Both the position numbers and the translations under genes were made by a program. Below the pieces are notes generated by a model, which had not been told where the DNA came from, did not search any database, and was given only the letters and a program-made list of their open reading frames with translations. A stretch of 5,013 nucleotides of DNA from Bacteroidia bacterium (lineage in GTDB: Bacteria; Bacteroidota; Bacteroidia; Cytophagales; Cyclobacteriaceae): NCBI GenBank assembly GCA_012031955.1, contig JAAURZ010000242.1:1-5013 (forward strand), in the 5' to 3' direction. This document shows positions 1 through 5,013 of this stretch, one piece after another; the first letter of the stretch is position 1, and the number at the start of each line of letters is the position of its first letter.

Positions 1-23
1 AAAAAGGGATGAAAACCATCCCT
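1..23 (-). terminator. Rho-independent terminator after the TPR gene
   Basis: Read on the minus strand, AGGGATG, a short GTTTT loop and CATCCCT form a 7-bp stem that runs directly into five T residues at the window edge. It lies 12 bases beyond the stop codon at 35-37. The stem followed by a T-run is visible in the sequence. The T-run may continue past the left edge. Confidence 0.8.
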
Positions 24-34
24 CAAACTTAAAG

Positions 35-736
35 TTAAGATTCTTTATGATTGGGCTTCCAGCTTCGCCTTGAATTTTTGCGCGTTTTGGCGCTTCGGCC
101 GAATCCCAATAACTTGTCGATCACCGTCTGATACGCCTCCTTGGCCTTGTCGCTATTGCCAGCTTTTTCGAACGCAAGCGCGGCCTTCATCAGGTACGTA
201 GGCGTAAACTCCTTGTTAGGTTCATAGCCGGCGGCCTTGGAGTAGAAGGAAGCGGCATCGTCGAAGTGCCCTTGTTCCATGTGGGCATCGCCGATCAGGC
301 TGTATGCACGAGCCTGTACCAGCAGGTCGCTCGCCTGGAAATCTTCGAGGTGGAGAATGGCCGCCTCATACTGACCCTTCTTCAGATAGCAAGCGCCGGC
401 GTAGAAATTGGCCAGATTGCCGGCATCGGTAAAGCCATAATCGTCAATGATGTCGAGAAAACCCAGGTTGTTACCATCACCGTTTAGCGCCTGGTTCAGG
501 CTGTCGGCCTCGAAATAGTAAATGGCCTGGAACATTTCATTTTGTGCTTCCGCATTTTGACCATCGTTATAATAGTTCCAGCCAAAATAGCCGGCCACCG
601 CCAACAGCAGCACGCTGGCAAAACCAATCACAACTCCGGGATGCCTTTCAATCCAGTTCTCTGCGCCTTCCAGTTTTTCAGCAATGACTTCAGGATTTTC
701 AAGAATGTCTGCTTTCTTATCTTCTTTCTTAGCCAT
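35..736 (-). CDS. Membrane-anchored tetratricopeptide repeat protein, C-terminal tail probably frameshifted
   Basis: As read this is a 233-residue protein. A charged cytoplasmic N-terminus (MAKKEDKK) is followed by a single hydrophobic segment at about residues 34-56, then about three TPR-like helical pairs near residues 105-137, 142-174 and 179-208. This is the layout of the YfgM-like TPR proteins of Bacteroidetes: one N-terminal anchor with a periplasmic repeat domain that binds partner proteins. The partners are not known from the sequence. I start at the ATG at 736-734. The 12 codons further upstream would translate a terminator hairpin. After residue K208 the reading changes to a basic, non-TPR tail (LLGFGRSAKTRKNS...). 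Removing one T (complement of 111-112) and one C (complement of 89-90) restores KYWDSAEAQNAQKFKAKLEA and then QS, ending at a TAA at 47-45. That version is typical of a TPR C-terminus and would be 229 residues. The family call is secure; the exact role is not. Confidence 0.85.
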   Translation of the reverse strand: MAKKEDKKADILENPEVIAEKLEGAENWIERHPGVVIGFASVLLLAVAGYFGWNYYNDGQNAEAQNEMFQAIYYFEADSLNQALNGDGNNLGFLDIIDDYGFTDAGNLANFYAGACYLKKGQYEAAILHLEDFQASDLLVQARAYSLIGDAHMEQGHFDDAASFYSKAAGYEPNKEFTPTYLMKAALAFEKAGNSDKAKEAYQTVIDKLLGFGRSAKTRKNSRRSWKPNHKES

Positions 737-737
737 G

Positions 738-768
738 ATAATAAAAATTGCCCCCGAAGGTCGGGGGC
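738..768 (-). terminator. Rho-independent terminator of pdhA, inside the TPR gene leader
   Basis: A 7-bp GC-only stem (GCCCCCG at 750-756 with CGGGGGC at 762-768; an optional A-T pair closes the loop) is followed on the minus strand by AA and then TTTTT at 747-743. It starts 41 bases after the pdhA stop codon, so it fits as the pdhA terminator. It ends only 13 bases before the TPR start codon. No T-run follows it on the plus strand, so it works for minus-strand transcripts only. Confidence 0.75.
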
Positions 769-769
769 G

Positions 770-800
770 CAAAACTACAAATTACAATATACTTAACAAA
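770..800 (-). promoter_or_regulatory. Predicted promoter of the TPR gene
   Basis: On the minus strand TTTG at 800-797 is followed after 19 bases by TAGTTTTG at 777-770. This matches the Bacteroidetes primary sigma factor pattern (TTTG or TTG, about 19-21 bases, TAnnTTTG). The predicted start of transcription is about 763-766, inside the 5' arm of the pdhA terminator hairpin. The pattern match is exact; activity is inferred. Confidence 0.6.
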
Positions 801-809
801 ACACGGTTG

Positions 810-1859
810 TTACTCTACGATGAAGGGATAATCGGCCTGCATGTATACATCCTTATAGGCCTCGGACGGGTCGGGGAAGTTGGACTCCTCGGCAAACTTC
901 ACACTTTCGTCCACCCGCTCTATAATTTTTTGATCGATCTCCACGAGTTGCTTTTCGGTAGCAAACTTTTTGGTCAGAATAGTGCGCCTCACCACCTCGA
1001 TGGGGTCGCGCATTTTGTATTCTTCCACCTCCTCTTTCGAGCGGTACTTGGCAGGGTCCGACATGGAGTGACCTTTGTATCGATAGGTGCGGAATTCCAG
1101 CAGCGTGGGGCCTTCGCCGGAGCGCGCACGTTTGGCCGCCACGGCCACCGCGTTGTGTACTGCTTCCGGACTCATCGCGTCCACCGGTTCAGAGGGCATG
1201 TCGTACGACTCACCTAATGTGTAAAGGTCAGTCACGTTCGATGTGCGTTTTACAGAAGTACCCATGGCATACCCATTGTTTTCAATCACGAAGATCACCG
1301 GTAGTTTCCAGAGCATGGCCAGGTTAAGAGCTTCGTGAAAGGCACCTTGCCGCACGGCGCCGTCGCCCATATAGCACATACACAGGTTGTTGGTTTTATT
1401 CAACTTCTCGGCAAACGCAATGCCCGCACCAAGTGGAATCTGTCCCCCTACAATGCCATGGCCGCCAAAGAAATTATGGCCCTTGTCGAAAATATGCATG
1501 GAGCCTCCCTTGCCCTTTGATATTCCGGTTTCTTTGGCAAACAACTCAGCCATCACCGCCTTCGGGTCGGAACCGAGTGCCAGCGGATGGGCGTGATCGC
1601 GATAAGCCGTTATCCATTTGTCGTCTTTGGTAAGCGCCGTCACTGCGCCTGCCACACAAGCTTCTTGTCCTATATAAAGGTGGCAAAACCCACGTATCTT
1701 CTGCTGACCATATAACTGGCCGGCCTTTTCCTCAAATTTGCGCATTAGCTGCATGGTCTCATACCAGAACAGGTACGTCTCTTTGGAGAACCCTTCCTTT
1801 CCGGCATCGGCTTTTTTCGCAGCCGGCGCTTTTCCCTTCGCTTTGGTTGTCGTTGGCAT
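810..1859 (-). CDS. pdhA: Pyruvate dehydrogenase E1 component, alpha subunit
   Basis: This 349-residue protein is the thiamine-diphosphate-binding alpha chain of the E1 heterotetramer. With the beta chain it decarboxylates pyruvate and passes the acetyl group to the lipoyl E2 subunit, in the cytoplasm. Visible family motifs include GFCHLYIGQEA (57-67), AYRDH (85-89), GGSMH (118-122) and HGIVGGQ (134-140). The thiamine-diphosphate motif starts at GDG (165-167) and ends at NN (194-195). The conserved loop YRYKGHSMSDPAKYR (259-273) carries His264. A Lys/Ala-rich extension of about 20 residues precedes the fold. I start at ATG 1859-1857. An ATG at 1967 is in frame, but it would overlap the recF start codon and add 36 residues unlike the family. 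No pdhB or E2 gene is adjacent, so the partner subunits must be encoded elsewhere. A 2-oxoisovalerate E1-alpha is possible but fits less well. Confidence 0.93.
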   Translation of the reverse strand: MPTTTKAKGKAPAAKKADAGKEGFSKETYLFWYETMQLMRKFEEKAGQLYGQQKIRGFCHLYIGQEACVAGAVTALTKDDKWITAYRDHAHPLALGSDPKAVMAELFAKETGISKGKGGSMHIFDKGHNFFGGHGIVGGQIPLGAGIAFAEKLNKTNNLCMCYMGDGAVRQGAFHEALNLAMLWKLPVIFVIENNGYAMGTSVKRTSNVTDLYTLGESYDMPSEPVDAMSPEAVHNAVAVAAKRARSGEGPTLLEFRTYRYKGHSMSDPAKYRSKEEVEEYKMRDPIEVVRRTILTKKFATEKQLVEIDQKIIERVDESVKFAEESNFPDPSEAYKDVYMQADYPFIVE

Positions 1860-1872
1860 ATCCCTATTTTTG
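1842..1872 (+). promoter_or_regulatory. Predicted promoter of recF-dciA
   Basis: TTTG at 1842-1845, a 19-base spacer and TATTTTTG at 1865-1872 match the Bacteroidetes promoter pattern exactly. The upstream box lies inside the first codons of pdhA on the other strand. The predicted transcript start is near 1877-1880, which gives recF a leader of about 85-90 bases. Confidence 0.55.
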
Positions 1873-1882
1873 ATCCGAACTG

Positions 1883-1914
1883 CGAAAATAAGACCCGAAC
1901 GTTCACTAGCCAAA
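1883..1914 (-). promoter_or_regulatory. Predicted promoter of pdhA
   Basis: On the minus strand TTTG at 1914-1911 is followed after 20 bases by TATTTTCG at 1890-1883, one mismatch from TAnnTTTG. The predicted transcript start is about 1876-1879, leaving a leader of about 17-20 bases before the pdhA start. The match is good but imperfect, so the call is tentative. Confidence 0.45.
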
Positions 1915-1965
1915 CCAATTGCTTTATTAATTGAGACAGGCCGTTCGCACGCGATTTCGATTGCC

Positions 1966-3066
1966 ATGCATTTACAGAAACTTCAGTTAGGGAATTTTAA
2001 GAATTATGAGCGGGCAGAAGTGGATTTCCCTTCCAAAATCAATGTGCTTGTGGGTAAAAACGGCAGCGGAAAAACCAACTTGCTCGAGGCCGTCTATTAC
2101 CTGTCATTTACCAAGGGCGCCGTTGTCGCAACCGACAGCTATTACATTAAAGAGGGGCAGGCTGGCTTCCACCTTCGGGGTACATACCAGATGGCCGGAG
2201 CCACGCACACGCTCAGTTGTGGTGTGCATACGGGCACCAAGAAGATTTTCAGGGAAGACGATCGCGACTACCCACGCCTAAGCGACCATATAGGCAAGTA
2301 CCCGGCCACACTTGTTGCCCCGGACGACGTAGACTTGGTGAAGGAGGGAGGCGAGCAGCGGCGCAAGTTCTTCGACGCCCTCATCTCGCAAATTGACCAC
2401 CAGTACCTGGAGGCGCTCATGAAATATAATCACGCGCTAAAACAACGGAATGGTTTGCTACGATTGTTCCAGCACAAGCCGCTGGATGTAGGCGCCATCG
2501 AGGCCTACGACCAGGTGCTGGTTCCGCTCGGCAAATCCATATACCAATTGCGGCAGCGCTTTGTGCAGGAGTTTACCCCTGTGTTTACACGCTACTACGA
2601 CTTTTTGGTGAGCCACGAAGAAGCAGCCGGCCTCGAATACGTTTCGGCCCTTGCCGATGTGGACTTTGATGAGGGGCTCAAGCGCAATCGCATGAAAGAT
2701 CTGGCGTTGCAACGCACCGCTTTTGGCATACATCGCGACGACTTCAAGTTTATTCTTGGCGAGGGTGACCTCAAAAAAATGGGGTCGCAAGGCCAGCAAA
2801 AATCATTCGTAATCGCCATGAAACTGGCGCAGTGGGAGCTCCTGAAAATACACAAGGGCTTCGACCCCATCCTGCTACTGGACGATATATTTGACAAACT
2901 CGACGACTACCGGATCGGCCAGTTGCTGGAACTTATCCGCACAGACTTTGGTCAGTTGTTTATCACAGATGCCCGTCCCGACCGTACCCAGGGCCTTTTG
3001 CGGCAGGTGCACCTCGAGGCCTCTGTATTTGAGGTATATCAGGGTACCATTCGAACCAAGAACTAA
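1966..3066 (+). CDS. recF: DNA replication and repair protein RecF
   Basis: This 366-residue SMC-like ATPase binds at single-strand/double-strand DNA junctions and helps RecO and RecR load RecA on gaps, for example at stalled forks. The N-terminus MHLQKLQLGNFKNY is typical of RecF. Walker A GKNGSGKT is at 30-37, the ABC signature SQGQQKS at 274-280, and Walker B ILLLDDIFDKLD at 302-313; the late motif FITDARPDR is also present. Length is normal for the family. I start at ATG 1966; the longer in-frame reading from 1738 is antisense to pdhA. There is no clear Shine-Dalgarno sequence, as is common in this phylum. The stop codon directly abuts the start of the next gene, so the two are probably translated together. 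I see no frameshift or missing catalytic residue. Confidence 0.96.
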   Translation: MHLQKLQLGNFKNYERAEVDFPSKINVLVGKNGSGKTNLLEAVYYLSFTKGAVVATDSYYIKEGQAGFHLRGTYQMAGATHTLSCGVHTGTKKIFREDDRDYPRLSDHIGKYPATLVAPDDVDLVKEGGEQRRKFFDALISQIDHQYLEALMKYNHALKQRNGLLRLFQHKPLDVGAIEAYDQVLVPLGKSIYQLRQRFVQEFTPVFTRYYDFLVSHEEAAGLEYVSALADVDFDEGLKRNRMKDLALQRTAFGIHRDDFKFILGEGDLKKMGSQGQQKSFVIAMKLAQWELLKIHKGFDPILLLDDIFDKLDDYRIGQLLELIRTDFGQLFITDARPDRTQGLLRQVHLEASVFEVYQGTIRTKN

Positions 3067-3369
3067 ATGAGCAAGTCAGGAAAAAAGGAGGAATTCAAAA
3101 CCGTCGGCGAGGCTATCCGCGAACTGCTCAATTCCTACAGGCTGTCGAATAAATTCGATGAAGCGCGCGTGGTCGAAGCCTGGGAGCGTCTGGTGGGCAA
3201 ACCCATCGCACGAAGAACGAAAAAAGTGTTTATCAGAAATGGCGAGCTATTCGTGCTTTTCGACTCGCCGGCCATGAAGCAAGACTTCATACTGCACCGG
3301 GCCGCGATTTTGGAGGTATTTAAGAAGGAATTTGGCGACTCCGTCGTCCGCGACATCAAAGTGCTCTGA
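3067..3369 (+). CDS. DUF721 / DciA-like protein
   Basis: A 100-residue protein of the DUF721 family, whose studied members (DciA) load or operate the replicative helicase DnaB in bacteria that lack DnaC. Visible family features are the N-terminal helix TVGEAIRELLNSYRL, the central WERLVGKPIARRTKKVFIRN, and the strand/helix unit GELFVLFDSPAMKQDFILHR, followed by a C-terminal EFGDSVVRDIKVL. This is the compact Bacteroidetes form, without the long disordered tail of proteobacterial DciA. Its ATG follows the recF stop codon with no intervening base, and there is no room for a separate promoter, so it must share the recF message. The pairing with recF supports a replication or repair role. Helicase loading itself is inferred from the family. 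Confidence 0.88.
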   Translation: MSKSGKKEEFKTVGEAIRELLNSYRLSNKFDEARVVEAWERLVGKPIARRTKKVFIRNGELFVLFDSPAMKQDFILHRAAILEVFKKEFGDSVVRDIKVL

Positions 3370-3400
3370 CGGTCGCGCCGAAAATATTTATCAGAGTTTT
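3364..3400 (+). terminator. Possible terminator after dciA
   Basis: CTCTGA (3364-3369, including the dciA stop codon) pairs with TCAGAG (3391-3396) and is followed by TTTT. The 21-base loop contains a small CGG/CCG hairpin at 3370-3380. The stem is short and the loop large, so termination may be partial. The T-run also forms part of the tRNA promoter's upstream box. Confidence 0.4.
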
Positions 3401-3427
3401 GAAAAAGCGGAAAACCGTATAATTTTG
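3398..3427 (+). promoter_or_regulatory. Predicted promoter of the tRNA-tuf operon
   Basis: TTTG at 3398-3401, an 18-base spacer and TAATTTTG at 3420-3427 match the Bacteroidetes primary promoter pattern. The predicted transcript start is near 3432-3434, about 12-14 bases before tRNA-Tyr. I found no equally good promoter between here and tuf, so this one probably serves the three tRNAs and tuf. Confidence 0.7.
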
Positions 3428-3445
3428 CACTCCATTTTAATGAAA

Positions 3446-3527
3446 GGGGAGATACTCAAGCGGCCAACGAGGACAGACTGTAAATCTGTTGACGTAAGTC
3501 TTCGCAGGTTCGATCCTGCTCTCCCCA
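3446..3527 (+). tRNA. tRNA-Tyr (anticodon GTA), T-loop one base short
   Basis: The acceptor arms GGGGAGA (3446-3452) and TCTCCCC (3520-3526) pair fully, with discriminator A at 3527. The anticodon stem ACAGA/TCTGT closes the loop CTGTAAA, with GTA at 3480-3482. A 14-base variable region with a small GAC/GTC stem marks a class II tRNA, as expected for bacterial tRNA-Tyr. The T-stem GCAGG/CCTGC is perfect but encloses only TTCGAT, six bases instead of seven. CCA is not encoded. First gene of the operon. Confidence 0.93.
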
Positions 3528-3549
3528 CAGGCATTGGCCTTTTGGCGAC

Positions 3550-3583
3550 CATTGATTTGTTCCTTAAATCAAACAAATCAATG
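3550..3583 (+). repeat. 12-bp perfect inverted repeat between tRNA-Tyr and tRNA-Gly
   Basis: CATTGATTTGTT (3550-3561) and AACAAATCAATG (3572-3583) are exact inverted copies around a 10-base loop. The inner TGATTT/AAATCA offers a competing hairpin. No T-run follows on either strand, so it is not a terminator. A role as a processing hairpin in the polycistronic tRNA precursor is plausible. Confidence 0.65.
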
Positions 3584-3609
3584 AAATCTGTCAAATAAAC
3601 CAGTGAAAT

Positions 3610-3682
3610 GCGGGAGTAGCTCAGTTGGTAGAGCGGCAGCCTTCCAAGCTGCAGGTCGCGGGTTCGAACCTCGTCTCCCGCT
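3610..3682 (+). tRNA. tRNA-Gly (anticodon TCC)
   Basis: The acceptor GCGGGAG pairs with CTCCCGC, with discriminator T at 3682. The D-arm is GCTC/GAGC. The anticodon stem GCAGC/GCTGC closes CTTCCAA with TCC in the middle, which reads GGA and probably GGG. The T-stem has two G-U pairs around the normal 7-base loop TTCGAAC. It is 73 bases long and CCA is not encoded. It lies 82 bases after tRNA-Tyr and 43 before tRNA-Thr. The downstream spacer contains a small CGCCG/CGGCG hairpin at 3696-3714. Confidence 0.96.
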
Positions 3683-3725
3683 CGCAAGATAACAGCGCCG
3701 ACTGTATGCCGGCGGCCTGGAACAA

Positions 3726-3797
<72 letters not shown>

Positions 3798-3803
3798 CAG
3801 ATT

Positions 3804-3850
3804 GGTCGACAGTTCATCCCGATTAATTTCGGGACGCGTTCAACGACTCA
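3804..3850 (+). repeat. Partial duplicate of the tRNA-Thr 3' end, split by a hairpin
   Basis: GGTCGACAGTTCA at 3804-3816 is an exact copy of 3769-3781 in tRNA-Thr. TTCAACGACTCA at 3839-3850 copies 3788-3799 with one change (G to A). Between them, where the tRNA has six bases, there is a 22-base segment whose core TCCCGA-TTAATT-TCGGGA (3817-3834) is a perfect 6-bp hairpin. The copy lacks a 5' half, so it cannot be a working tRNA. Confidence 0.8.
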
Positions 3851-4123
3851 AAGTCCGGTTCCGTGGCCACGTGGCACGGGTGGCACAAAAGAGGCAGGCG
3901 GCCTCGGTTAGAAAATATGACGTATGAAATCCTGTGTGCAGGCCGGTGCGTAGCGAACACCAAAAGGCGGCAGACTATTTCACCCGGCCTGTGGGCATAC
4001 AGGCAATTACCCTGATTCGACAGGCTTACAATGTTTAGGGTGTACTTCTCAAATGGAGGAGGTTGAGACTAAAAAACTTAATTAAAACTTATACACTTTA
4101 AACTTTAACAGGGATTTTCAAAT
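3851..4123 (+). other. Structured, gene-free leader of tuf
   Basis: This stretch holds no convincing gene but several hairpins. CCGTG(G)CCACGTGGCACGG at 3861-3879 is a near-palindrome. GAGGC/GCCTC pairs at 3891-3905. A long stem pairs CAGGCCGG (3939-3946) with CCGGCCTG (3984-3991). A competing hairpin pairs GCCTGT (3987-3992) with ACAGGC (3999-4004). ACCCT (4009-4013) can pair with AGGGT (4037-4041). After about 4066 it turns AT-rich, with a tandem ACTTTAA repeat at 4095-4108 just before tuf. The only open frames are of 10-32 codons. I recognise no known riboswitch. Because no promoter stands out, this is probably part of the tRNA-tuf transcript. Confidence 0.55.
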
Positions 4124-5013
4124 ATGGCAAAAGAAACATTTGACCGTTCGAAACCACACGTAAACGTAGGTACTATTGGTCACGTCGACCACGGTAAGAC
4201 TACACTTACGGCTGCGATTACTAAGGTACTTGCTTCTAAAGGACTCGCTTCCGAAAGAGACTTCTCTTCTATCGACAACGCTCCGGAAGAAAAAGAAAGA
4301 GGTATCACCATCAATACCTCGCACGTAGAATACCAAACTGTGAATCGTCACTACGCACACGTTGACTGTCCTGGTCACGCCGACTATGTGAAAAACATGG
4401 TTACCGGTGCTGCTCAGATGGACGGTGCTATCCTCGTGGTAGCTGCAACTGACGGTCCGATGCCTCAAACTCGTGAGCACATTCTGCTCGCCCGTCAGGT
4501 AGGTGTTCCTGCACTGGTAGTTTTCATGAACAAAGTCGACCTGGTGGACGATCCCGAATTGCTCGACCTCGTGGAAATGGAAGTACGCGAACTCCTTTCG
4601 TCTTACGATTTCCCCGGCGATGACATTCCGGTTATCCGCGGTTCTGCCCTTGGCGCGCTCAACGGCGAAGCTAAGTGGGTTGAAAAAGTTGAAGAACTGA
4701 TGAAGGCCGTGGATGAGTACATTCCGCTCCCCATTCGTTTGATCGACAAAGACTTCCTCATGCCTGTGGAAGACGTGTTCTCAATCACTGGCCGCGGTAC
4801 CGTAGCTACCGGTCGTATCGAACGCGGTGTTATCAAAACCGGCGATCCGGTTCAAATCCTTGGTATGGGTGCCGAAGACCTTTCGTCCACCATCACAGGT
4901 GTGGAAATGTTCCGCAAAATCCTCGACAGAGGTGAAGCCGGCGATAACGTAGGTCTGCTTCTCCGTGGTATTGAAAAAGACCAGATCCGCCGCGGTATGG
5001 TGAATTTGTCAAA
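4124..5013 (+). CDS. tuf: Elongation factor Tu, 3' end beyond the window
   Basis: The first 296 codons of EF-Tu, the GTPase that carries aminoacyl-tRNA to the ribosomal A site. All G-domain motifs are present: GHVDHGKT (19-26), RGITI with Thr62, DCPGH (81-85), NKVD (136-139) and SAL (174-176). Domain 2 follows, with [13 protein letters not shown]. The ATG at 4124 begins the canonical [20 protein letters not shown]. The leader just before it is AT-rich, without a strong Shine-Dalgarno sequence. Full-length EF-Tu is about 395 residues, so about 100 are missing to the right. The last readable residues, GMVNLS, differ from the usual GMV(L/I)xKPGS and may mark a one-base indel near 5003. It follows tRNA-Tyr-Gly-Thr in the order known from E. 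coli tufB, so it is probably co-transcribed with tRNAs that its product carries. Confidence 0.97.
   Translation, partial: MAKETFDRSKPHVNVGTIGHVDHGKTTLTAAITKVLASKGLASERDFSSIDNAPEEKERGITINTSHVEYQTVNRHYAHVDCPGHADYVKNMVTGAAQMDGAILVVAATDGPMPQTREHILLARQVGVPALVVFMNKVDLVDDPELLDLVEMEVRELLSSYDFPGDDIPVIRGSALGALNGEAKWVEKVEELMKAVDEYIPLPIRLIDKDFLMPVEDVFSITGRGTVATGRIERGVIKTGDPVQILGMGAEDLSSTITGVEMFRKILDRGEAGDNVGLLLRGIEKDQIRRGMVNLS

Noticed and set aside
737..772. Upstream in-frame start adding 12 residues to the TPR protein
   Set aside because: These codons lie in the terminator hairpin and the predicted transcript start; MAKKEDKK is the natural N-terminus.
1860..1967. Upstream in-frame start adding 36 residues to PdhA
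   Set aside because: It overlaps the recF start codon and adds sequence unlike the family; the predicted promoters also fall in this stretch.
3845..4050. Possible RNase P RNA or tmRNA, from AAAGTCCGG near 3850 and GATTCGACAGG near 4014
   Set aside because: The stretch is too short, lacks the partner conserved segments, and the matches are only about 9-11 bases.
4063..4123. Separate tuf promoter in the AT-rich leader
   Set aside because: No TAnnTTTG box with a properly spaced TTG or TTTG could be found; TACACTTT is a poor match.
4118..4836. Minus-strand open frames within tuf
   Set aside because: They are antisense shadows of a strongly conserved EF-Tu reading frame.

Overview
The window looks like a piece of a Bacteroidetes (Bacteroidota) chromosome, probably of the Cytophagales kind. 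Four things point there: the gene content (a membrane TPR protein, pyruvate dehydrogenase E1-alpha, RecF and a DUF721/DciA-like protein, then tRNA-Tyr, tRNA-Gly, tRNA-Thr and EF-Tu); promoters of the TTTG-N18-20-TAnnTTTG type; the lack of strong Shine-Dalgarno sequences before most starts; and tRNA genes without an encoded CCA. Nothing here looks like a mobile element, CRISPR array, phage or defence locus. It is mostly conserved housekeeping DNA, and the interest lies in regulatory layout and local sequence anomalies.

Layout. Bases 1-812 of the minus strand hold a TPR membrane-protein gene with a terminator at the window's left edge. Bases 810-1859 (minus) hold pdhA. A strong hairpin followed by a T-tract separates pdhA from the TPR gene, and it overlaps the predicted start of TPR transcription. 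Bases 1860-1965 separate pdhA from the divergent recF; the best promoter matches for the two genes face each other here. recF (1966-3066) and dciA (3067-3369) abut with no spacer and read as one replication/repair operon. A consensus promoter then drives tRNA-Tyr(GTA), tRNA-Gly(TCC) and tRNA-Thr(GGT), followed by a roughly 325-base structured, gene-free leader and tuf, which runs off the right edge after 296 codons. The Tyr-Gly-Thr-tuf order is the same as in the E. coli tufB operon.

Points worth a second look. The TPR gene's C-terminal tail reads sensibly only if two single-base insertions are removed. tRNA-Tyr has a 6-base T-loop where 7 is normal. The tRNA-Thr 3' end is partly duplicated 35-51 bases downstream and split by a hairpin. 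The tuf leader can form mutually exclusive hairpins. The last readable codons of tuf drift from the EF-Tu consensus. The indel-like anomalies may be consensus errors, and two of them lie close to the window ends.
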